Under the pieces are notes generated by a model. That model was not told where the DNA came from, did no database searches, and saw only the letters and a list, made by a program, of their open reading frames with translations. 64,000 nt of DNA, taken from Pelomonas sp. V22 (GTDB lineage Bacteria; Pseudomonadota; Gammaproteobacteria; Burkholderiales; Burkholderiaceae_C). The position numbers were made by a program, and so were the translations under genes. Location of the stretch: NCBI RefSeq assembly GCF_030014915.1, contig NZ_JAGIXS010000004.1, positions 1 through 64,000 on the forward strand. The letters run 5' to 3'. Positions 58,813-64,000 of this stretch are shown one piece after another (positions within the stretch are counted from its first letter, which is position 1; every line of letters starts with the position of its first letter).

Positions 58813-60798
58813 TCAGAAACTCAGCCCGGACTTGACGTAGACATTCCCCATCGACGAGGAAGTGCCCTCAACCCAGGCGATGGCGCCCTGACCTTTACGA
58901 TTGAACTGGATGTTGATGCCGTTGATCAGGGTTCCACGCCGTCCCACATAGACCTGCCGTTCGAACACCCATCCCGAACCGGGCGTGTAACGGCTGAGCG
59001 CGAACTGTCCCAGCCCCAGAAAGGGTGATTTCCAGGGCACCAGCGCCCGGCCGTCGTCAAGCAGGAATGGCGTTAGCGGCGTGGCATCACCGAACAGCCC
59101 CAGATCCACCGGCGCCATCAGATCAATCGGACTACCCCAGCCCTTGGCGGCGTCGAACAAGGCTGCAGAAACCGAAAAGTCGAAAGAATTGGCCCAGCTC
59201 AGCACTGCGTCACCCCTGGCATTCATGCCGAGCTTGGTGATGTTCGGACCTCGCTGAAGGTCCGTTGCCACGGTTCGCCTAGCACCCCATCCGTCGCCGA
59301 GCGTGAAGTGGCGCGAGAAGATCTGCTTTGGCATCGGCTTCGGATTGCCATTCGAGTCCAGGCCCCTGGGGTCATCGATCCAGGCCACGGCGATGCTGCC
59401 GGCTTCGTTCATGGCGCCAGCGAGGCCAGAGCTCATGATCGTGTTGTCCGGGTTCGATGCCACCAACTCCGGCGTCAGCCAGCCCATACCGGGAAGCCAG
59501 CGCAAGGCATAGACACCCTGCTTCTTCTCAACCCCAGGGGCGTCATAACAGTTGAACGACAACCATACCAGGGTAGCCTGGCCGGCGGCGTTCATATAGA
59601 ACTGTGGCGACGTGATTGTGCAAAGCGTCGGGTCCACGACCGGCACATTGACCGGCGTGGTCCAGCGGCCTGAGGCCGCGCTGTAGCTGCTGCTCTTGAG
59701 CACCGTACCGTGCCAGAACACCATTGCATTGCCCTGCGCGTCGATACCGACGGAGAGACGCTCGTTGGGCGAGGCAGGTGATGGAGGATTGATCAGCTGC
59801 GGCTCCTGCCAGCCTGTGCCGGGCTTGTACAAGGCTGCGTAGATGCCTTCGAGCTTGCTCCAGGCGGCCACAGCCATTCCACTCGCGTTGCCCGCCGTCG
59901 TGGGGGTCTGCCCGATGGTGAACTGGGAGACTGTTCTGATCGGCGCTACCTCAGACCACCCCGTCGATGTCGATGCGGTCGTCGCCCAGAACAGGTCGGG
60001 CTTGCCTGCGGTGGCAAAGGTACATCCCCATGTCGTCAGCGCGCGGGCCGCAGCGTCGATCGTCAGGCCACCTAGACCCGGCACACAGGGGTCGGCCTGG
60101 CTATATTCAGCCAGCGACTGGATAGCCAGGACTTCCACATTGACACTGGCACTGACCGAACCGCTGGAACTGGTCAGCTTCACCTCCCCCGGCGCCAGGG
60201 CCTTAACAAAACCCTTGCTGCCACTGGCATTGCTAGCCGCCAACACGGCGGGATTTGACGAACTCCATTCAACGGCCTCGGTCGCGTCCTTGGATGCGTC
60301 CGTGTAATGCCCAGTTGCCGCAAACTGAAGGGTGGCCCCGATACCCAGTCCAATACCCTGGGACGACGACATTTCAAGGCTCTGCAGATAGGTACCGACG
60401 CGTATGTGGGCCACCGCACGCACGCCAAGGTAGGTCACGGTGATGTCCGCCTGCCCAACGGAAATTCCCTGCACGAGCCCCGTCGAACCACCCACCGCAG
60501 CGACGGCTGGCGCCGAGGACGTCCAGCTACCCATGTGGGTAATCTCATACGAGTTGCCGTCGGACATCTTGGCGTTCGCACGCATAAAGAGCTGGCCGCC
60601 CGGCGCCACATCGAAGGTGATGGGTTGGAAAACGATGGAGGACACGGTCGGTGCGCTGCCGACACCGCCACCCGTGCTGCCCGATCCCCCGCTCGCGCCG
60701 CCACTTCCACCGCCACCGCAGGCAGCAAGCCCGCACATGACCAAGACCTGCACAAACCAGCGCCACCCACCCATCGAACCTCGAACAGCCTCAGCCAC
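58813..60798 (-). CDS. Large lipoprotein with two BIG2-like domains and a repeat (propeller-like) body
   Basis: The 661-residue product has a signal peptide with lipobox LAAC (Cys27), a Gly/Ser linker, and two Ig-like (BIG2-type) parts (about 51-135 and 137-225). A repeated unit follows: an A-x-x-x-W strand, then 15-40 residues later a GW or W before P or R. W positions are 257/281, 313/330, 362/379, 412/440, 473/504, 535/554, 589/610 and 642. Seven full units and one partial unit fit a beta-propeller. No catalytic motif is seen. Its GC content is visibly lower than that of its neighbours, which suggests transfer or relaxed codon use. The start is GTG with GGAGG; an ATG 24 bp downstream also works. 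Confidence 0.75.
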   Translation of the reverse strand: MAEAVRGSMGGWRWFVQVLVMCGLAACGGGGSGGASGGSGSTGGGVGSAPTVSSIVFQPITFDVAPGGQLFMRANAKMSDGNSYEITHMGSWTSSAPAVAAVGGSTGLVQGISVGQADITVTYLGVRAVAHIRVGTYLQSLEMSSSQGIGLGIGATLQFAATGHYTDASKDATEAVEWSSSNPAVLAASNASGSKGFVKALAPGEVKLTSSSGSVSASVNVEVLAIQSLAEYSQADPCVPGLGGLTIDAAARALTTWGCTFATAGKPDLFWATTASTSTGWSEVAPIRTVSQFTIGQTPTTAGNASGMAVAAWSKLEGIYAALYKPGTGWQEPQLINPPSPASPNERLSVGIDAQGNAMVFWHGTVLKSSSYSAASGRWTTPVNVPVVDPTLCTITSPQFYMNAAGQATLVWLSFNCYDAPGVEKKQGVYALRWLPGMGWLTPELVASNPDNTIMSSGLAGAMNEAGSIAVAWIDDPRGLDSNGNPKPMPKQIFSRHFTLGDGWGARRTVATDLQRGPNITKLGMNARGDAVLSWANSFDFSVSAALFDAAKGWGSPIDLMAPVDLGLFGDATPLTPFLLDDGRALVPWKSPFLGLGQFALSRYTPGSGWVFERQVYVGRRGTLINGINIQFNRKGQGAIAWVEGTSSSMGNVYVKSGLSF

Positions 60799-60932
60799 AA
60801 GCCCTCCGTTTCATATGTCGGCGCCAGGCAATTGGCGGCACGCGATTCACGAAATCGTCAGTGTACTCAGACCGTTTGCGCTGCGGACCAGTGACAAGCT
60901 GCCCTGTGCGGCACGCGGCATTGGGAAAACCC

Positions 60933-61967
60933 TCAGCGCAACCGCGCCCCATGCACCTGGCGGATCAGCTGAACCAGGTCACCGTCATTGAAGCGATAGC
61001 CCTCGCGCTCGGTATCGACGCGGTGCACCATCACCAGCCCATGCTTGGGATAGACGCCGAGCATGTGCACGCCAACGCCGGTGTGGAAAAACGAGGGCCG
61101 CTCGTCGCCCGGCTCGGGCACCAGCACATCCCACAGCAGGCCATAGGCCAGGCCCCAGCGCGGCTCGACGAGGGAGATCGGCTGGGTGCTGCGATCCACC
61201 CAGCTCGCCGGCACCAATGGCTTGCCCCGCCACTGCCCGCGCTGCAGCCACAGCTGGCCATAGAGCGCCAGGTCATGGGCCGAGAGGCGGAAGTGGTAGG
61301 CCGGATAGCGGGAGCGCTCGGGCTCGCGCTGGTAGAAGCCATCGGCCTGCTCGCCGAGGACGCCGCCGTAGTCCAGCATGCCCAGGGGCCGCGCGATGTC
61401 GGTCAGGAAGGCGTTGTAGATCGTGCGCCCGCTGGCCTGCTCGAACAGATGGCCGGCGAGGTTGAAATCCCAGTTGTTGTAGTAATAGCGCTCACCGGGC
61501 GCAGCGCTGTGGCGAGGTGGCCGTGCCGCCGCCATGCCGGCGGACTCGGCCGCAGCTGGCAGGTAGACGCCGGAGCGCGAGGCCAGCACATCGACGACGC
61601 GCGCCTGCTTCTCGCGCTCCGTGAGCGGCGTGTCGTCGTCAATGCCCAACTGGGCCAGCGTCGCCTCGAGCCGGATCTGGCCGCGCGCCTCGGCCTGGCC
61701 CACGAGGCTGCTCAGCAAGGCCTTGCGCATCGAGTGCACGAGGCGCTTCTGGCGGATGTCGCCCCACTCGAAGAAGACCTTGCCGTCGTGCAACAGCAGC
61801 AGGGACTCGGAACCCGCCTGCTGTAGGAAGGCGGCCAGGGCAGCGAGCTTCTCGCTCGAATAGCCGGCGGCCTCGGGCCCGATGCGCTCGAAGGCGTCGG
61901 CCGCCGCGAACGCGGGCGAGACCAGCAGCGGCCATGCGCCCAACGTCGCCTGCCGCCGGTTGATCAC
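60933..61967 (-). CDS. Serine hydrolase, beta-lactamase (class C-like) family, Tat-type signal
   Basis: The 344-residue protein has the twin-arginine start INRRQATLGAW and a cleavage site near residue 22. The catalytic motifs are Ser79-Met-Arg-Lys82, the tyrosine motif around Tyr162-x-Asn164 and HTG in FFHTGVGVHM. It is a periplasmic or outer-membrane esterase, D,D-peptidase or 6-aminohexanoate-dimer-type hydrolase rather than a clear beta-lactamase. The GTG start has GGGAGG 5 nt upstream, with one base between it and the upstream gene's stop, so the two genes are coupled. Confidence 0.85.
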   Translation of the reverse strand: MINRRQATLGAWPLLVSPAFAAADAFERIGPEAAGYSSEKLAALAAFLQQAGSESLLLLHDGKVFFEWGDIRQKRLVHSMRKALLSSLVGQAEARGQIRLEATLAQLGIDDDTPLTEREKQARVVDVLASRSGVYLPAAAESAGMAAARPPRHSAAPGERYYYNNWDFNLAGHLFEQASGRTIYNAFLTDIARPLGMLDYGGVLGEQADGFYQREPERSRYPAYHFRLSAHDLALYGQLWLQRGQWRGKPLVPASWVDRSTQPISLVEPRWGLAYGLLWDVLVPEPGDERPSFFHTGVGVHMLGVYPKHGLVMVHRVDTEREGYRFNDGDLVQLIRQVHGARLR

Positions 61968-61968
61968 C

Positions 61969-63105
61969 TCAGCCTCCCAACTTGGCCAGCAGCTCCGCCT
62001 CGCGCTCGGGTTTGAGGCCGGCGCGCAGCGGCGCGCTGCGGCGCTTCTCGTCAAGCGTGGCCCACCAGGCGAGAAAGTCGGTCGTCGTCTGGTCCACGCT
62101 GCGGAACGTGAGGCCCGCTTTCACAGCGCGTGCATTGCTGCGCCGGTGGAAGCCGGCGGTTTCGCCGCTGCCGGGCACCCACACAGGCAGGTCCATCCAG
62201 GCACCGACCTTGTTCTCGTCGAGGAACTTCTCGCTGGCCTCGACGAACTGCGCCTTGTTGCCGGTGGCCTCGTTGATCTGCTTCAGCATCGCGCCCATCG
62301 TCAGTTCGCCGGCTGGGCCGAAGGCATTGAAGTCACCGAACGTGCGCTGTTCCGCCATGCGGATGGCCCATTCGGCGATATCGCGGCCGTCGATGAACTT
62401 GACCGGGTCCTGCAGCGGCGGCACCAGGGTCTTGCCACCGCGCTGCAGGCGCAGCGGCCAGTAGCTGAAGCGGTCGGTCTCATCACCGGGGCCGACGATC
62501 AGGCCGGGGCGTATCACCGTGGTCATTCCAGCGAAATGCTTGTGCGCTTCGTCCTCGCTCAGCGCCTTCAGGGGGCCATAGAGCGCCATGTTCTTGCGCA
62601 GGTCGGCCGTGGTTTCCTTCATCGCGTCAGCGCCCTTGTAGACGGCACGCGCGCCGGTCTCGTCTTCGCCGGGCTTGCCGTTGCTTTCGTAGACCGAGAC
62701 CGTGGAGATGAAGATGTAGTGCTTGATGTTGCCCTTGAGCACCGCCGCGGCATCACGCACCCAGGAGGGCACGCTGGTCGGGTTGTCGATGCAGACATCC
62801 CACTGCCGGCCCTTCAGCGACTCATAGTCGTTGACGTCGCGGTCGCCGGTCAGCTCTTCCACCGCCGCCGGCCATTCCTTGGGACGGCGGCCGCGGTTGA
62901 ACAAGGTGACTTTGTGGCCGCGTGACAGCGCATAGCGCACCTGGTGCGGGCCGGTGAAGCCGGTGCCGCCGAGGATGAGGATGTTGAGCGGGCGCGGCGC
63001 GGCCTGCACCAGGCCGGGCAGCAGGCCCGCTGCCGAGACAGCCGAGGCCGCCACGCTGCCGGCCAGGATCTGGCGGCGCCGCTTGTCATGTGGATCTGCT
63101 TGCAT
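61969..63105 (-). CDS. NAD-dependent epimerase/dehydratase-like protein with Tat signal
   Basis: The 378-residue protein begins with a twin-arginine-type signal (KRRRQILAGS, 8-17) and a hydrophobic stretch ending near VQA (35). A Rossmann NAD(P) site follows, GGTGFTG (46-52), with the catalytic Tyr176-x-x-x-Lys180 in LYGPLKALSE. Later parts (VIRPGLIVGPGDETDRF, FIDGRDIAEWAI) match extended short-chain dehydrogenases. Export of an NAD(P) enzyme by Tat, with cofactor bound first, is inferred. AAGGAG lies 7 nt before the ATG. It is the first gene of a two-gene operon. Confidence 0.82.
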   Translation of the reverse strand: MQADPHDKRRRQILAGSVAASAVSAAGLLPGLVQAAPRPLNILILGGTGFTGPHQVRYALSRGHKVTLFNRGRRPKEWPAAVEELTGDRDVNDYESLKGRQWDVCIDNPTSVPSWVRDAAAVLKGNIKHYIFISTVSVYESNGKPGEDETGARAVYKGADAMKETTADLRKNMALYGPLKALSEDEAHKHFAGMTTVIRPGLIVGPGDETDRFSYWPLRLQRGGKTLVPPLQDPVKFIDGRDIAEWAIRMAEQRTFGDFNAFGPAGELTMGAMLKQINEATGNKAQFVEASEKFLDENKVGAWMDLPVWVPGSGETAGFHRRSNARAVKAGLTFRSVDQTTTDFLAWWATLDEKRRSAPLRAGLKPEREAELLAKLGG

Positions 63106-63181
63106 GCGGGGACTCCTTGCAATGGCCAACCAGCGACGCAGCCTAGCCGGAACGCCGTGGCGTCCCGTTGGTCACAGAGGG

Positions 63182-64000
63182 TCAGCCCTTGCTGGCCTCG
63201 CCCTGCTTCAGGATCCAGCGGTAGACCACGAAGACCACAGCCGCGAAGCCCACGCCCCCCAGCCAAACACCCTGGTGCTCGGCGAACTCGCCGCTGACCA
63301 GGCCCAGCGGGAAGTCCTTGCCCGAGAACACCACCAGGGCCGCGATGATCACGCCGAGCAGGCCTTCGCCGACGATCATGCCGGAGGCCAGCAGCACGCC
63401 CAGCTGCTTGGCATGCTCGGGCTTGGCGGCGCGCTCGGCACGGCGCTCGTACAGATGGCCGACGATGGCACCGATGCTGATCATCAGCGTCGTCGAGGTC
63501 GGCAGGTAGATGCCGAGGCCCACGGCCAGCGGCGGCATGCTGGCGCCCTTGACGTTCTTGCGCAGGAAGGCGTCGATCACGATCATCACCACGCCGATGC
63601 CGGCGCCGATACCGATCAGGTTCCAGTTCAGGTCGCCCTGGATCACGCCCTTGGCCAGGGCCGAGATCAGTGCAGCTTGCGGGGCTGCGAGGGCCTTGGC
63701 CGGGTCGGCACCCGGGGCGCCGGTGAAGCCATAGGCCTGGTTCAGGAGGTCCAGCACCGGCGGGATCACCACGGCACCAGCGACCACACCGATCACCAGG
63801 GCCACCTGCTGGCGCCAGGGCGTGGCGTCCACCAGCTGGCCGGTCTTCAGGTCCTGCATGTTGTCGTTGGCGATCACGGCCACGGCGATGACGACGGCGG
63901 TGACGAACAGCGCAAAGGCCACCAGGGCCGGATGCAGCGAGGCCGGCACCAGCGGCTTGACCACCGCGACCAGCAGCAGCGCGATGCCGATGACCACGAG
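63182..64000 (-). CDS. OPT family oligopeptide transporter, C-terminal part
   Basis: The gene runs off the right edge of the window, so only the last 272 or so residues are present. They are hydrophobic, with about seven helices. The OPT signatures are NDNMQDLKTGQLVDATPWRQQVA and GVIQGDLNWNLIGIGAGIG, followed by LAVGLGIYLPTSTTLMI. OPT proteins import peptides or metal chelates. The stop lies 76 bp upstream of the ATG of the epimerase-like gene. The N-terminal part must lie to the right. Confidence 0.9.
   Translation of the reverse strand, partial: LVVIGIALLLVAVVKPLVPASLHPALVAFALFVTAVVIAVAVIANDNMQDLKTGQLVDATPWRQQVALVIGVVAGAVVIPPVLDLLNQAYGFTGAPGADPAKALAAPQAALISALAKGVIQGDLNWNLIGIGAGIGVVMIVIDAFLRKNVKGASMPPLAVGLGIYLPTSTTLMISIGAIVGHLYERRAERAAKPEHAKQLGVLLASGMIVGEGLLGVIIAALVVFSGKDFPLGLVSGEFAEHQGVWLGGVGFAAVVFVVYRWILKQGEASKG

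Overview
The window is high-GC, tightly packed bacterial chromosome. Gene content and protein style point to a betaproteobacterium of the order Burkholderiales, near Rubrivivax, Roseateles or Comamonadaceae. The evidence is a permease-less PTS of the EIIA-Man/HPr/EI type, the dacA-dat-ybeD-lipB-lipA cluster, hemJ beside hemB, DUF1840, and an fdsGBA-fdhD-fdsD formate dehydrogenase. I recognise no rRNA, tRNA, CRISPR array, prophage or insertion sequence. This is core and metabolic chromosome rather than a mobile region.

Layout. Positions 96-4146 hold the regulatory PTS (ptsI, ptsH, EIIA-Man) with an OlsB-like acyltransferase inserted on the opposite strand, then a small lipoprotein. Positions 4186-9082 hold a CaiB-type CoA transferase, an alpha/beta hydrolase, a degenerate histidine-kinase-like protein, a TlpA-like thioredoxin and a DUF1460 lipoprotein. 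Positions 9269-18579 are a complete MdtABC-type RND efflux operon with its outer-membrane factor. Positions 18586-25811 carry, mostly on the minus strand, a VOC protein, lipoate synthesis (lipA, lipB, ybeD), D-amino acid transaminase, a D,D-carboxypeptidase, a small hydrolase, a [2Fe-2S] protein, a VanZ protein and hemJ. Positions 26097-36436 hold hemB, corA, ybeY-phoH, a NarL-type two-component system, ruvAB, a membrane hydroxylase, a phosphatase, DUF1840 and a fumarylacetoacetase-family protein.

Positions 36445-39812 are a two-gene c-di-GMP module (GGDEF-EAL and HD-GYP). Positions 40038-45068 are aromatic catabolism: pcaIJ, pcaF, an IclR regulator and pobA. PobA makes protocatechuate and PcaIJF finish the beta-ketoadipate pathway, but the ring-cleavage genes are not in the window. 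Positions 45061-48066 hold a YceI-like lipoprotein and two beta-oxidation-type enzymes. Positions 48188-49379 hold a VOC protein and an alpha/beta hydrolase broken by an apparent one-base frameshift. Positions 49416-58810 are a formate module: LysR regulator, OFA-family transporter, HPP membrane protein and the NAD-linked molybdenum formate dehydrogenase genes. Positions 58813-63105 hold a repeat-containing lipoprotein and a two-gene unit of apparently Tat-exported enzymes. The right edge is the C-terminal part of an OPT transporter.

The most useful non-coding signals are: a candidate small RNA with a strong terminator between hemJ and hemB; paired GTTC-N7-GAAC palindromes upstream of pcaI; palindromes upstream of the IclR gene; four GTCAC repeats spaced exactly 11 bp apart upstream of the OlsB-like gene; and -10-like hexamers 6-8 nt before the ATG of at least seven genes, suggesting leaderless transcripts. 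I see no clear novel defence or mobile system. The strongest candidates for something undescribed are the repeat lipoprotein (58813-60798), the Tat pair (60933-63105), the histidine-less pseudokinase (6282-7451) and the small RNA.
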